A DNA stretch of 64,000 bases, taken from NCBI GenBank assembly GCA_003531585.1, contig DQFX01000031.1, positions 54,079-118,078 on the forward strand, written 5' to 3'. The notes beneath the pieces are model-generated. The model searched no databases, had not been told where the DNA came from, and was given only the letters and a program-made list of their open reading frames with translations. A program made the position numbers and the translations under genes. Positions 44,528-53,879 of the stretch are shown here, one piece after another. Positions within the stretch are counted from its first letter, which is position 1. The number at the start of each line of letters is the position of its first letter. Origin of the DNA: Oscillospiraceae bacterium (GTDB lineage: Bacteria > Bacillota > Clostridia > Oscillospirales > Ruminococcaceae).

Positions 44528-45559
44528 ATGACTAAAAAATCTGTTACGATGAGCGATATCGCTAAGGTTATGAACGTCAGCACCGTGACCGTCTCAAAGG
44601 CGCTGGGCGACCGCGACGGAGTAAGCGTGGAGCTTCGCGAGAGGATAAAGCAGAAGGCTACTGAAATGGGCTACCGTGTACATGCAGGTTCCCACGGTGC
44701 GAAGGACGGCCTGACCTACAACATAGGGATAATCGTAGCGAAGCACTTCATCAGCGACGCAAGCTCGTTCTACTGGATAGTTTACCGCAACATCGTGGAG
44801 CTGCTCCAGAATCAGAACTACTACGGAATGCTTGAGGTGGTCGACAACAAGAGCATGACCGACCCCAACGCCGTTGAGGAAGTCCCCAACACCGTTCTTG
44901 ACCACAAGGTCGACGGACTCATCGTGCTGGGTCAGCTCTCTGAGGACTACATCGACCGCCTGATGCAGCACAACCTTCCGACTGTATTCCTGGATTTCTA
45001 CGGCAGCCGCGATGACGTTGACTCGGTGCTCTCCGACAGCTTCTACGGAGCCTACATGCTCACAAGCCACCTCATCGAAAACGGACACCGCCGCATAGGC
45101 TTCCTTGGGAGCATAAGCTCCACAAGCTCCATTCAGGACAGATACCTCGGGTATTATAAGGCGCTGCTTGAAAACCGCATTCCGCTGCGCCAGGACTGGG
45201 TAATAGCCGACCGCAGCAACGAAAGCGATATTTTCCCGGAGTTCACCCTGCCGAACGATATGCCGACCGCATTCGTCTGCAACTGCGACGAGACCGCATA
45301 TAAGCTTGTCAATCAGCTCAAGGCGGCGGGCTATTCCATTCCCGACGATATCTCGGTTGTGGGCTATGATAACCACATTTACTCCACGATATGCAACCCG
45401 CGCCTGACCACGATAGACGTAAACAGCCGCGTAATGAGCACCGAGGCAGTGGACATCATACTGCACAAGATACGCGACGGAAACTACCGCCGCGGAAGAA
45501 CCCTCGTCACCGGAAAGCTGGTACGCCGCGGAAGCGTCAAGAACCTCAACGAAGCATAA
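44528..45559 (+). CDS. LacI family transcriptional regulator
   Basis: 343 residues. N-terminal helix-turn-helix MSDIAKVMNVSTVTVSKALG and hinge helix, then a periplasmic-binding-protein-type effector domain (VDGLIVLGQ, LIENGHRRIGFLG near 185, FVCNCDETAYKL, ISVVGYDNHIYS, LTTIDVN). The effector is probably a sugar, but no sugar genes adjoin it, so the target is unknown and it may act elsewhere. GAAAGGAT precedes ATG 44528. Single gene with terminator. Confidence 0.93.
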   Translation: MTKKSVTMSDIAKVMNVSTVTVSKALGDRDGVSVELRERIKQKATEMGYRVHAGSHGAKDGLTYNIGIIVAKHFISDASSFYWIVYRNIVELLQNQNYYGMLEVVDNKSMTDPNAVEEVPNTVLDHKVDGLIVLGQLSEDYIDRLMQHNLPTVFLDFYGSRDDVDSVLSDSFYGAYMLTSHLIENGHRRIGFLGSISSTSSIQDRYLGYYKALLENRIPLRQDWVIADRSNESDIFPEFTLPNDMPTAFVCNCDETAYKLVNQLKAAGYSIPDDISVVGYDNHIYSTICNPRLTTIDVNSRVMSTEAVDIILHKIRDGNYRRGRTLVTGKLVRRGSVKNLNEA

Positions 45560-45562
45560 AAA

Positions 45563-45595
45563 AATCCCCCGGAACCGAAATCCGGGGGATTTTAC
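45563..45595. terminator. Bidirectional intrinsic terminator (lacI-type / rpoD2)
   Basis: 11-bp stem AATCCCCCGGA (45563-45573) / TCCGGGGGATT (45581-45591) with A-run before and TTTT after; it closes the LacI gene on plus and the sigma gene on minus. Confidence 0.93.
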
Positions 45596-45597
45596 TG

Positions 45598-46668
45598 TTA
45601 ATCCAGAAACATTCTGAGATTCTTGCTGCGTGACTGCTGACGCAGCTTCCTGAGCGCCTTCGCTTCGATCTGGCGGATACGCTCGCGGGTAACGTTGAAC
45701 TGCTTCCCGACCTCCTCAAGGGTGTGCGAGCGGTCGCTTCCCACGCCGTAGCGGAATTTCAGCACGTCGCGCTCTCGGGCGGGGAGGGTATCCAGCGCCT
45801 TGTTGAGCTCATCTTTGAATACCGACTGCATAGCGCTGTCGATAGGAGCCGGAGCGTCGTCGTCAGGAATGAAGTCGCCGAGAAAGCTGTCCTCTTCCTC
45901 GCCAACCGGAGCCTCAAGCGAAACCGGATCCTGCGCGATACGCACTATCTCACGTACGCGCTCGGGGGTCATGTTGAGTTCCTGCGCGACCTCCTCAATC
46001 GTAGGCTCGTGTCCGTTCTTGTGGAGCAGCATATTCTGCGCCTTCTTTACCTTCGTGATGGTCTCTACCATGTGAACGGGAATGCGGATCGTGCGCGCCT
46101 GGTCAGCAATGGCGCGGGAAATCGACTGCCTTATCCACCATGTGGCGTAGGTCGAGAACTTGTAGCCCTTGGTGTGGTCGAACTTCTCGACTGCCTTTAT
46201 CAGACCGATGTAGCCTTCCTGAATCAGGTCGAGGAACGGCATGCCTCTGCCGACGAAATGCTTTGCAATGCTGACAACAAGCCGGAGGTTTGCTTCAATA
46301 AGGCGGTCGCGGGCGTACTCGTCACCGGCGCTGATCTTTTCTGCGAGCTGTATTTCCTCCTCGGCGGAAAGCAGCGGGATCCTGCCTATTTCCTTGAGGT
46401 GAACCTTGACCGGGTCGTCCACCGCAATGCCGTCAGACGAAAAATCCGCGTCCTCCTCGCTGTTGAAGTCGAGGGCGTTGTTGAGGTCGTCAGGCGCGAT
46501 GTCGTCGACTATCTCAATGTTGTTCGCTTCGAGGTCGTCGTAAAGCTTGTTTATCTGCTCGGCGTCGATGTCCATTTCTTCAATGGCGTCGGTTATCTCC
46601 TTGGTAGAGAGCTTACCGCTCTGTTTTCCGCGTTCGAGAAGTTCGCTGATAACTTTTGCGTTGCTCAT
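45598..46668 (-). CDS. rpoD: RNA polymerase sigma-70 factor, second RpoD paralogue
   Basis: 356 residues with all regions of a group 1/2 sigma factor: region 1.1-like N-terminus ([20 protein letters not shown]), 1.2 ([16 protein letters not shown]), 2.1-2.4 ([38 protein letters not shown]), 3 and 4.2 ([34 protein letters not shown]). Residues that read the -10 and -35 are the same as in the paralogue immediately upstream on this strand, so both should recognise like promoters. The differences concentrate in the N-terminus and in the 4.1 spacer. AAAGGA precedes the ATG; 49 bases separate the two genes. Confidence 0.93.
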   Translation of the reverse strand: MSNAKVISELLERGKQSGKLSTKEITDAIEEMDIDAEQINKLYDDLEANNIEIVDDIAPDDLNNALDFNSEEDADFSSDGIAVDDPVKVHLKEIGRIPLLSAEEEIQLAEKISAGDEYARDRLIEANLRLVVSIAKHFVGRGMPFLDLIQEGYIGLIKAVEKFDHTKGYKFSTYATWWIRQSISRAIADQARTIRIPVHMVETITKVKKAQNMLLHKNGHEPTIEEVAQELNMTPERVREIVRIAQDPVSLEAPVGEEEDSFLGDFIPDDDAPAPIDSAMQSVFKDELNKALDTLPARERDVLKFRYGVGSDRSHTLEEVGKQFNVTRERIRQIEAKALRKLRQQSRSKNLRMFLD

Positions 46669-46717
46669 TGTTTTTCCTTTCCAGTTCTGAACGGATCTCG
46701 TGTTTCGAATATGTATA

Positions 46718-47809
46718 TCATTCGAGGAAGTCCTTCAGCTTCTTGCTGCGGGTGGGGTGGCGGAGCTTGCGGAGCGCCTTGGTTTCGATCTGCCTGATAC
46801 GCTCGCGCGTTACCTGGAACTCCTGACCTACTTCCTCAAGCGTTCTCTGTCTGCCGTCGATAAGACCGAATCTCAGTATGATCACGCGCTTCTCGCGCTC
46901 GGTCAGTGTGTCGAGTACTTCGCCGATGGTCTGCTTGAGCACGCTGTTGCATGCCTCGTCAGCAGGCGCGGGAGCGTCCTCGTCGGGAATGAAGTCGCCG
47001 AGGTGGCTGTCCTCCTCCTCGCCGATAGGGGTCTCAAGTGAAACGGGATCCTGCGCTATGCGGATAATCTCGCGAACCTTGTCAAGCGGCATGTTGAGCT
47101 TTTCCGCAATCTCGTCCTCGGTAGGCTCGTAGCCGTTAGCGTGGAGGAGCTGGCTCTGCATTTTCTTGACCTTCGTGATAGTTTCGACCATGTGCACCGG
47201 AATACGGATAGTACGCGCCTGGTCTGCGATAGCACGGGTGATGGACTGTCTTATCCACCATGTAGCGTAGGTGGAGAACTTGAAGCCCTTTGTGTAGTCG
47301 AACTTGTCGACCGCCTTGATAAGTCCGAGGTTGCCTTCCTGAATAAGGTCTAGGAACTGCATGCCTCGTCTTACGTACTTCTTTGCTATACTTACTACCA
47401 GACGGAGGTTTGCCTCGCTCAGGCGCTTCTTTGCGGCGGGATCGCCGTTTGCCATGCGCTCTGCGAGCTTTATCTCCTCCTCGGTGGTGAGCAGCGGGAT
47501 ACGTCCTATCTCCTTGAGGTAGAGCTTTACAGAGTCGTCGGCGAGCATGCCGTCGGCATCGTAGCTCTCGTCTGCGCTCTCGGTCTCGGCGAGGTCAATG
47601 AGGTTGTCAATGTCGAGATCCGCGGTGTAGTCGTCTACTATTTTAATGTTGAGGTTCTCAAGCTCTTCGTAGATGCCGTTGATCTGCTCTGCGTCAAAGT
47701 TGAGTTCCTCCAGTACGTCGGTTATCTCCTTTGTGGTGAGGCTGCCCTTCTGCTTGCCCTGCGCCAGCAGCTCGCGAAGAGTTGTTGCGCCGCCGTTGTT
47801 CTCTGTCAT
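46718..47809 (-). CDS. rpoD: RNA polymerase sigma factor RpoD
   Basis: 363 residues. Region 1.1 ([20 protein letters not shown]), 1.2 ([16 protein letters not shown]), 2.3-2.4 ([19 protein letters not shown]), 4.1 ([19 protein letters not shown]) and 4.2 ([34 protein letters not shown]) are canonical for SigA. It overlaps dnaG by 4 bases, the classical dnaG-rpoD macromolecular operon, which marks it as the housekeeping copy. The gene after it is a full-length relative. Confidence 0.96.
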   Translation of the reverse strand: MTENNGGATTLRELLAQGKQKGSLTTKEITDVLEELNFDAEQINGIYEELENLNIKIVDDYTADLDIDNLIDLAETESADESYDADGMLADDSVKLYLKEIGRIPLLTTEEEIKLAERMANGDPAAKKRLSEANLRLVVSIAKKYVRRGMQFLDLIQEGNLGLIKAVDKFDYTKGFKFSTYATWWIRQSITRAIADQARTIRIPVHMVETITKVKKMQSQLLHANGYEPTEDEIAEKLNMPLDKVREIIRIAQDPVSLETPIGEEEDSHLGDFIPDEDAPAPADEACNSVLKQTIGEVLDTLTEREKRVIILRFGLIDGRQRTLEEVGQEFQVTRERIRQIETKALRKLRHPTRSKKLKDFLE

Positions 47810-49557
47810 TTGTTTTTCTTCTCCTTTTGCTTCTGTGCGAACTCCAGCAGCTCGTCAACTGACATGCTGCCGGGGTCTTTATTATTTATATTCTCATGAT
47901 ACTCGTTGAGCACCGTGATGTAATCGTTCATAACGTCCTCGGAATGAGCGAACTGCGCGAAGTCGTTCAGAATGCCGTATATCCGCCCGACCTCCTGGGT
48001 CGTGAACGCTTCGTTGAAGAGCCCTCCGGTGAGGACTTGTCCGGCGTTGTGCTTCTGCTCCATGAACTCGAACACCCTGCGGTTGAACTCGGTGGCAAAG
48101 CCGCCCGTGAGCTTCCTGCGGATATATTCGAGCTTGTCCTGATTGTGGAACGCAAAGCAGATAAGCCCGCGCTCCGCTTTTTCCTCCCTGGGGAGCTTCG
48201 CGGATTCGGGATTTATCCGGTCTACATTGCGGGGATTTATCAGCTCGCGCTGTTCTTCCCGCGCAGATTTCTTCCTTTGTCGCGTAATTTCGCTCTCGAC
48301 TGCAAAACGAACGGTCTCCGCGGGGATACGCGCAGTTTCGGCAGCCTTCGAGACATACACCGCCCGCTCAAGCGGGTTATGTATCGTCGCGAGGAATACT
48401 ACGGCCTTCTTGAGGTACGCCGCGCGGTCCTCCTCCTTGTTGAGGTCGAGACCTGCGGACTGCTTGCCAAGCTCGTAGTTTATTGCGCCGCCGGAGGATT
48501 CGATAAGGTGGGCGAACGCCTCCGCGCCGAATTTCTTGATGTATTCGTCGGGGTCCTTAGCGCCGGACATCTGAAGCACCCGCGCCTTGACTCCCGCCTC
48601 GCTGAGCAGGTTGATGCCGCGGGAAGCGGCTTTCTGCCCTGGACCGTCCGCGTCGTAGGAAAGAATGACCTCGGATTTGCCCATGCGCCCGATGAGCCGC
48701 GCCTGGGTCGCGGTTATAGCGGTTCCCAGCGTAGCGACAGCGCTGTCAAACCCCGCCTGGTGCATGGATATCACGTCCATGTAACCCTCGCAGAGTATGA
48801 AGTAGTCCGCCTTGGAGTTCTTTGCGTAGTTGAGCGCGAAAAGGTTGTCGCGCTTCTGGAAAACGTAGGTTTCCGAGCTGTTGAGGTACTTTGCCGGGGC
48901 GTTAGGGTCGAGCGCCCTTCCACCGTAGGCGATGATATTGCCGCGGGTGTCGAAAATCGGGAACATCACGCGGTTCACGAACTTGTCGTAGACGCGGTTG
49001 TTGTTCCGAACCAGCAGGGAACCCTCCACCAGCTCGTCCTCCGAGAAACCGAGGTTCCTCATATAATAGTGTAGCTTGTGGTAGTCGTTGACTGCATAGC
49101 CGATTCCGAAGTGACGTATCGTGTGCTCTGTGAGCTGCCGCCCGGTGATGTAGTTCCAGCCGTCCGCGCCCTCCGGGGAGAAAAGCTGGCGGTGGAAGAA
49201 CTTCCCGGCCTCGCGGTTCATTTCATAGAGCCGCTGGCGGCGCCTTGCGGAATCGTCGTTCCTGTCCTCCGGCATGGGAAGCCCGGCGCGCTGCGCAAGG
49301 AACCTGACGGCTTCGATGTAGTCGAGGTTCTCAATCGTGCGGATAAATGTTATCGCGTCCCCGCCCGCGCCACAGCCGAAGCAGTAGTAGCTCTGGGTGT
49401 TCGGGTAGACGTGGAACGACGGAGTACGCTCCGAGTGGAACGGGCAGCGGCAGGAATAGGTCGCCCCTGAGCGCTTCAGCTCGACATAATTTTCAATCAG
49501 CGAAACGATCTCGTTTGCGTCTCGCACTTCCTGGAGGAAGCTTTCCGGGACTGCCAT
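47806..49557 (-). CDS. dnaG: DNA primase
   Basis: 583 residues. Zinc ligands C38, H41, C59, C62 lie in [14 protein letters not shown] and [11 protein letters not shown]. The TOPRIM domain ([19 protein letters not shown] near 265 and [13 protein letters not shown] near 310) makes RNA primers. The C-terminal helicase-binding domain (about 430-583) is present. It starts at ATG 49557, 4 bases after the dgt stop, with GGGGTGAG inside dgt as ribosome site. Confidence 0.96.
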   Translation of the reverse strand: MAVPESFLQEVRDANEIVSLIENYVELKRSGATYSCRCPFHSERTPSFHVYPNTQSYYCFGCGAGGDAITFIRTIENLDYIEAVRFLAQRAGLPMPEDRNDDSARRRQRLYEMNREAGKFFHRQLFSPEGADGWNYITGRQLTEHTIRHFGIGYAVNDYHKLHYYMRNLGFSEDELVEGSLLVRNNNRVYDKFVNRVMFPIFDTRGNIIAYGGRALDPNAPAKYLNSSETYVFQKRDNLFALNYAKNSKADYFILCEGYMDVISMHQAGFDSAVATLGTAITATQARLIGRMGKSEVILSYDADGPGQKAASRGINLLSEAGVKARVLQMSGAKDPDEYIKKFGAEAFAHLIESSGGAINYELGKQSAGLDLNKEEDRAAYLKKAVVFLATIHNPLERAVYVSKAAETARIPAETVRFAVESEITRQRKKSAREEQRELINPRNVDRINPESAKLPREEKAERGLICFAFHNQDKLEYIRRKLTGGFATEFNRRVFEFMEQKHNAGQVLTGGLFNEAFTTQEVGRIYGILNDFAQFAHSEDVMNDYITVLNEYHENINNKDPGSMSVDELLEFAQKQKEKKNK

Positions 49558-49561
49558 GTTC

Positions 49562-50590
49562 TCACCCCTGTCTTATATGTGAAATAACGCCGTTCCAGCC
49601 CTTGGGGATCGTGATCTCCTTAAAGAGGTCAACGGCGTAGTCGTCGGTCATGCCGCTGATGAAATCCCCGACCGCGACCGGAAGCCCGAACCGCTCCGCG
49701 AGGGTAAGATACAGCTCCGGCATTTTTTCCGGCGTGTCTATAAAGTATTTGTAAAGGAACCGGACAATATACTGTGCCTTGTCCTTTTCGGCGATGGTAG
49801 GTTCTGCGCGGTAGACTTTCTCAAACATGAACGCACGCAGCTCGTCGTGAGCCTTTTTGGTAATATCGTCCATATGAATATTTTCCGCGCCGTTGTCGAT
49901 GATGGAGCGCACCATCGTGGTTATCCTGGCGGATTTGGTAGCGCCGAGGACCTTCACCGGGAATTCCGGAAGGTCGTTCTGGCTTAACACGCCGCCGCGG
50001 ATAGCGTCCTCAATGTCGTGATTGATGTATGCGATCTTGTCGCAGAGCCTTACGACCATGCCTTCCCGCGTGAAGGGCAGGGAAGCGCCTCCGGAAGTGG
50101 AGTGACCCTGGATCCCGTCGATGACCTCGGCGGTGAGGTTCAGCCCTCTGCCGTCCTTCTCGATGACCTGCACGACGCGCATTCCCTGCATGTTGTGGGA
50201 GAATCCGCCGGGCATGATCTCATTCAGAGCGCGTTCGCCGTCGTGCCCGAAAGGAGTATGCCCGAGGTCGTGCCCGAGCGCGATAGCCTCGGTGAGATCC
50301 TCATTCAGCCCGAGCGCGCGTGCAACAGTGCGGGAGATCTGGCTGACCTCCAGCGTGTGCGTGAGCCGCGTGCGGTAGTGGTCGGAGTGCGGGATAAGGA
50401 ACACCTGCGTCTTGTGCTTCAGCCTGCGGAACGCCCGGCAGTGGATTATCCTGTCCCTGTCGCGCTGGAAGTCCGTGCGGATATCGTCCGGAGCCTCCGG
50501 AAGCTCGCGGCCGCGGGTGTCGGCTGCCTTGCAGGCAAATTCGCTGAGGATAAGAGCCTCGTTCTGCATGATACGTTCTCTCGGAAGCAT
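49562..50590 (-). CDS. dgt: Deoxyguanosinetriphosphate triphosphohydrolase-like protein
   Basis: 342 residues, HD-domain. RLTHTLEVSQISRTVARAL, the central HDLGHTPFGHDGE (HD pair) and CDKIAYINHDIEDAI hold the metal His/Asp residues. It splits dNTPs to deoxynucleoside and triphosphate. In many Clostridia a dgt gene precedes dnaG and rpoD, as here. ATG 50590 has AAAGGA 6 bases upstream. No clear promoter was identified in the 148-base gap before it. Confidence 0.93.
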   Translation of the reverse strand: MLPRERIMQNEALILSEFACKAADTRGRELPEAPDDIRTDFQRDRDRIIHCRAFRRLKHKTQVFLIPHSDHYRTRLTHTLEVSQISRTVARALGLNEDLTEAIALGHDLGHTPFGHDGERALNEIMPGGFSHNMQGMRVVQVIEKDGRGLNLTAEVIDGIQGHSTSGGASLPFTREGMVVRLCDKIAYINHDIEDAIRGGVLSQNDLPEFPVKVLGATKSARITTMVRSIIDNGAENIHMDDITKKAHDELRAFMFEKVYRAEPTIAEKDKAQYIVRFLYKYFIDTPEKMPELYLTLAERFGLPVAVGDFISGMTDDYAVDLFKEITIPKGWNGVISHIRQG

Positions 50591-50738
50591 AGCGGTTCCT
50601 TTCGCAGAATGCCAAAACGTAAAAAGGGCATAACTACCCTCATTAATATATACAGATTAAAGCTTCCTGTTCCTTTAAAAAAAACGTCAATTTGTGACAT
50701 CTGCACAATAAAAAGAAAAACAATTGTGCAGAATTGCT
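50591..50738. other. Intergenic region between yigZ and dgt
   Basis: 148 AT-rich bases. A 7-bp inverted repeat GCACAAT (50703-50709) / ATTGTGC (50723-50729) surrounds a purine-rich loop on plus (T-rich on minus). A TTGACG on minus at 50691-50686 lacks a matching -10. Promoter of dgt not resolved. Confidence 0.4.
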
Positions 50739-51359
50739 TTAAGCAAAATCAAAGTTGAGCTTCTCAATCTCCTCGACAGAAACCGCGCCATTGCACACGT
50801 CAACGAGCTTGTCAGTGAGTTTCTGCGAGTTTTCCGCGCGTATATGGAGAACGATCCGCACGTTATCCGCGAACCGCTCGTCCTCGACGCGGGCGTCGAA
50901 ATCGGCGAACACCTGCGCAAGTCTGCCGTACAGACCGTAATCCACGGTAACGGCTAGCTTGACTGCCTCGGCCATGCACTTTATCTGCGCTGCGTCAACG
51001 GCGTCCTTGGCGCCCTTGGTGTAGGCGCGTACGAGTCCCCCGGCTCCGAGAAGCACGCCGCCGAAGTACCTCGTGACAACGCAGCATACGTCGGTCAGCC
51101 CCTCCTTGCGGAGCACTTCGTAAATCGGGACTCCTGCCGTGCCGCCGGGTTCGCCGTCGTCGGAGTGGCGCGCGGCGTTGTTCTCACGCAGAATATAGGC
51201 GTAGCAGTTGTGCGTAGCCTTTCGGTGCATCGCGCGTATCTCCTCAATGAACGCGACCGCCTGTTCCTCGGTCTGGACAGGGCAGAGGTAGCCGATGAAT
51301 TCGGACTTCTTTTCAATGAATCTGGCTTCGCAGCGGCGCGCGATGGTCTTATATTCCAT
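50739..51359 (-). CDS. yigZ: YigZ/IMPACT family protein
   Basis: 206 residues. KKSEFIGYLCPVQTEEQAV, KATHNCYAYILR, DDGEPGGTAGVPI and YFGGVLLGAGGLVRAY are the landmark motifs of UPF0029/IMPACT proteins (RNase PH-like fold in the N-terminal domain, ferredoxin-like in the C-terminal). The function in bacteria is not established; eukaryotic IMPACT binds Gcn1. The frame opens at 51386, but GGAGG lies 5 bases before ATG 51359. It shares a terminator-overlapping region with rpmE upstream. Confidence 0.92.
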   Translation of the reverse strand: MEYKTIARRCEARFIEKKSEFIGYLCPVQTEEQAVAFIEEIRAMHRKATHNCYAYILRENNAARHSDDGEPGGTAGVPIYEVLRKEGLTDVCCVVTRYFGGVLLGAGGLVRAYTKGAKDAVDAAQIKCMAEAVKLAVTVDYGLYGRLAQVFADFDARVEDERFADNVRIVLHIRAENSQKLTDKLVDVCNGAVSVEEIEKLNFDFA

Positions 51360-51376
51360 GAGTCCTCCATAAACGC

Positions 51377-51412
51377 AAAAACACACGCAGGAAAATCGAG
51401 CGTGTGTTTTTT
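51377..51412. terminator. Bidirectional intrinsic terminator of rpmE
   Basis: 12-bp stem AAAAACACACGC (51377-51388) / GCGTGTGTTTTT (51400-51411), A/T-rich at both ends, between rpmE and yigZ. yigZ must therefore have its own promoter or depend on read-through. Confidence 0.85.
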
Positions 51413-51442
51413 ACTACATTAGTACTACCTGTTACTGTGCAA

Positions 51443-51646
51443 TTACTTGCCCATGTTGTAGCGCTTCTTGAATCTGTCAACACGTCCGCCGGAGTCAACC
51501 AGCTTCTGCTTACCTGTGAAGAACGGATGGCACTTGGAGCAGATTTCTACTCTGATGTCCTTCTTGGTAGAACGTGTCGGGATCTCATTACCGCAAGCGC
51601 ATCTGATAACAGTAGCTTCGTATGCGGGATGAATACCTTCCTTCAT
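51443..51646 (-). CDS. rpmE: 50S ribosomal protein bL31
   Basis: 67 residues, [20 protein letters not shown] onwards, with the second Cys pair CSKC followed by [20 protein letters not shown]. The CAC/CSKC set with His is the zinc-binding (C+) form of L31, as opposed to the zinc-free paralogue used under zinc lack. GAGGTGA precedes the ATG. Monocistronic unit with a structured leader and a terminator. Confidence 0.96.
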   Translation of the reverse strand: MKEGIHPAYEATVIRCACGNEIPTRSTKKDIRVEICSKCHPFFTGKQKLVDSGGRVDRFKKRYNMGK

Positions 51647-51720
51647 TGATTTTCACCTCAATCCGTATATGCCAAACCCTGGTTTGCTTACCATCAGCGG
51701 TTCAGACTATGGCATAGTCA
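51647..51720 (-). promoter_or_regulatory. Structured 5' leader of rpmE
   Basis: On minus, GACTAT-GCC-ATAGTC (51719-51705) forms a 6-bp hairpin and CAAACC..GGTTTG (51686-51673) a second, with GGATTGAGGTG after it. Firmicute rpmE genes are known to carry a ribosomal-protein leader; whether this is that motif needs covariance search. Confidence 0.5.
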
Positions 51721-51733
51721 TTAACAATTATAT

Positions 51734-51762
51734 AGTATATCACAATTCTTCCGAAATTGCAA
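51734..51762 (-). promoter_or_regulatory. SigA-type promoter of rpmE
   Basis: On minus TTGCAA (51762-51757), 17-base spacer, TATACT (51739-51734). Confidence 0.75.
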
Positions 51763-51818
51763 TAGGTTTTTCAAAATTTTTTGAAAAAATTTCGGAAATT
51801 GTGAAACTACATCAGAAA

Positions 51819-53534
51819 TCAGAAGCCGAGGATCTTTGTGAAGTCAGCGGAGAGCTTCTCCTGGAGAGCCACAGCGTCAGCCTTCTTAGCGCCAGTGGTG
51901 GTGTAGTAAACCTTGATCTTGGGCTCGGTGCCGGAGGGTCTGATAACAACGCTTGCGTTATCCTGGAGGAAGAAAGTGATAACATTGGACTTCGGCAGGG
52001 TGATCTGTTCAGTCTTGCCGTCAGCGGAGGTCTTTACGGAAGCTTCGTAGTCAGCGGTTGCAACTACGCTCAGACCGCCGATAGCCTTCGGACCGTTCTT
52101 TCTGAGGTCGGACATGATCTCGCTCATGCGCTCCATGCCGCTCTCGCCCTCGCAGGTGAAGGTGTCGAGCTTGTTGAAGTATACGCCGTACTCGTCGTAC
52201 ATTCTCTTTCTCGCCTCGATGAGGGAGATACCCTTTGTGCGGTAGAAAGCAGCCATTTCGCAGATGAGCATGGAAGCTACGACGGCGTCCTTGTCGCGTA
52301 CATAGCCGCCTGCGAGGTAGCCGTAGCTCTCCTCGAAGCCGAAAATGTAGCGGTTCTCCTCGCCCTTAGCCTTGAGGAAGCCGATCTGCTCGCCGATGAA
52401 CTTGAAGCCAGTGAGTACTTCGCGGAGCTCAACGCCGTACTTCTTGCAGATTGCCTTGGTGATGTCAGTGGTAACGATGGTCTTTACTGCAACGGGGTTC
52501 TTGGGCATGGTGCCGAGAGCGATACGCTCCTTGCAGATGTATTCGAGGAGCAGCGCGCCGACTTCGTTGCCGGTGAACAGCTCGTAGTGGTCGCCGTCGG
52601 GAACTGCGATACCTACACGGTCGCAGTCGGGGTCGGTAGCGAGCAGCAGGTCAGGCTTCTCGGTCTCGCAGAGCTTCAGACCGCAGGCGAGAGCTTCCTT
52701 GATCTCGGGGTTCGGATAGGGGCAGGTGGGGAAGTTTCCGTCGGGGTTCTCCTGCTCGGGAACAACTACAACGTCCTTGACGCCGATCTCTCTGAGAATG
52801 CGGCGTACGGGCTTGTTGCCGGTGCCGTTCAGAGGAGTGTAAACTACCTTCAGACCGCTGGAAGCAACAAGGTCGGTATGCAGACCCTGCTCCTTGACCT
52901 TAGCCATGTAAGCGTCGATAACGTCGTCGCCGATGAAGCTGATCATGCCGTCGGCCACAGCCTTGTCGAAATCGGTGGACTTAACGCCGTCGAAGATGTC
53001 GATAGCGTTGATCTTGGCGAGAACAGCCTCGGCAGCCTCGAGAGTGAGCTGGCAGCCGTCGTTGCCGTATACCTTGTAGCCGTTGTACTTAGCAGGGTTG
53101 TGACTGGCTGTTACCATTACGCCTGCGCCGCAGTCCAGCGCTCTTACCGCCCAGGAAAGCATAGGAGTAGGCATGAGCTCCTTGTAGATATGTACCTTGA
53201 TGCCATTTGCTGCGAGAACTTCGGCAGCGCTCTTGGAGAAGTAGTCGGACTTGATGCGGCTGTCGCAGGAGATAGCTACGGACTTCTTCTCGCCGCTTGC
53301 GAGGATATACTCAGCAAGACCCTGAGTAGCCTTCTTAACGGTGTAAACGTTCATTCTGTTGGTGCCTGCGCCGATAACTCCGCGCAGACCTCCTGTGCCG
53401 AACTCGAGGTCGCGGTAAAAACGGTCGTTCTTGCCGTCCTCGTCGTCCTTTATGCTCTCAAGCTCAGCCTTGAGATCGGGGTCAGCAGTTGCCTTTGCGA
53501 GCCACTGTTCATAGAGCTTCTGTATGTCTGCCAT
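51819..53534 (-). CDS. pgcA: Phosphoglucomutase/phosphomannomutase
   Basis: 571 residues, alpha-D-phosphohexomutase. RGVIGAGTNRMN near 50, the catalytic phospho-Ser in GVMVTASHNPAKYNGYK near 135-150, the metal loop DPDCDRVGIAVPDGD near 300, the sugar loop GFEESYGYLAG near 400 and the phosphate loop VIRPSGTEPKIKVYY near 530 are all there. It interconverts glucose 1- and 6-phosphate for UDP-glucose and cell-wall sugars. GGAGGAT precedes the ATG. Downstream, towards rpmE, an AT-rich 10-bp inverted repeat (51767-51788) is the only candidate end. Confidence 0.95.
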   Translation of the reverse strand: MADIQKLYEQWLAKATADPDLKAELESIKDDEDGKNDRFYRDLEFGTGGLRGVIGAGTNRMNVYTVKKATQGLAEYILASGEKKSVAISCDSRIKSDYFSKSAAEVLAANGIKVHIYKELMPTPMLSWAVRALDCGAGVMVTASHNPAKYNGYKVYGNDGCQLTLEAAEAVLAKINAIDIFDGVKSTDFDKAVADGMISFIGDDVIDAYMAKVKEQGLHTDLVASSGLKVVYTPLNGTGNKPVRRILREIGVKDVVVVPEQENPDGNFPTCPYPNPEIKEALACGLKLCETEKPDLLLATDPDCDRVGIAVPDGDHYELFTGNEVGALLLEYICKERIALGTMPKNPVAVKTIVTTDITKAICKKYGVELREVLTGFKFIGEQIGFLKAKGEENRYIFGFEESYGYLAGGYVRDKDAVVASMLICEMAAFYRTKGISLIEARKRMYDEYGVYFNKLDTFTCEGESGMERMSEIMSDLRKNGPKAIGGLSVVATADYEASVKTSADGKTEQITLPKSNVITFFLQDNASVVIRPSGTEPKIKVYYTTTGAKKADAVALQEKLSADFTKILGF

Positions 53535-53605
53535 TGATAAATCCTCCTGTTATTCTGTTCAAATCAGGCGAGTAATAGTACACTACTCCCTGAGTAATCA
53601 CAAGT

Positions 53606-53634
53606 ATTATAACACACTCTTGGCAAAATTTCAA
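53606..53634 (-). promoter_or_regulatory. SigA-type promoter of the phosphohexomutase gene
   Basis: On minus TTGAAA (53634-53629), 17-base spacer, TATAAT (53611-53606). Confidence 0.8.
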
Positions 53635-53725
53635 GAGGTCTGCCGGAAAATATTTAGTTAAAAACGGATTTTTTTCTTACTTAAAAACTTTGATTTCATT
53701 AGCGCGAAAATTTTATCAACGGCAC

Positions 53726-53754
53726 TTGACAAATCGGAGAATTTATGATATGAT
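53726..53754 (+). promoter_or_regulatory. SigA-type promoter of DUF3793-flavodoxin
   Basis: TTGACA 53726-53731, 17-base spacer, TATGAT 53749-53754. Transcription should start near 53761, at the first of the two TTAG-N6-CTAA dyads. Confidence 0.85.
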
Positions 53755-53760
53755 ATATCT

Positions 53761-53837
53761 GGTTAGAAAACACTAATCCGAATGCAGAGTCTATTCTGCA
53801 TTATATTTTGAAGTTTGGGTTAGTGCAGACTAATATC
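53761..53837 (+). promoter_or_regulatory. Structured leader with two TTAG-N6-CTAA dyads
   Basis: GGTTAG-AAAACA-CTAATCC at 53761-53779 and GGTTAG-TGCAGA-CTAAT at 53818-53834 share the pattern TTAG, six bases, CTAA. In RNA, CACTAATCC (53771-53779) can pair over 9 bp with GGGTTAGTG (53817-53825), enclosing an 8-bp hairpin AATGCAGA (53781-53788) / TCTGCATT (53795-53802). So the same bases can be operators in DNA or a two-tier stem in the leader. The remaining 40 bases run to the ribosome site AAGGTGAG. Confidence 0.65.
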
Positions 53838-53879
53838 GAGAATAAAACTCCACGAAATGAACAGGATAAGGTGAGAGCT

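Noticed and set aside
50686..50738. Terminator of yigZ or promoter of dgt
   Set aside because: The 7-bp repeat lacks a T-run after it and the TTGACG has no partner -10; neither can be supported.
51669..53537. Open plus-strand frame of 622 codons opposite the phosphohexomutase
   Set aside because: Shadow of a strongly codon-biased gene; the minus frame carries all mutase motifs.
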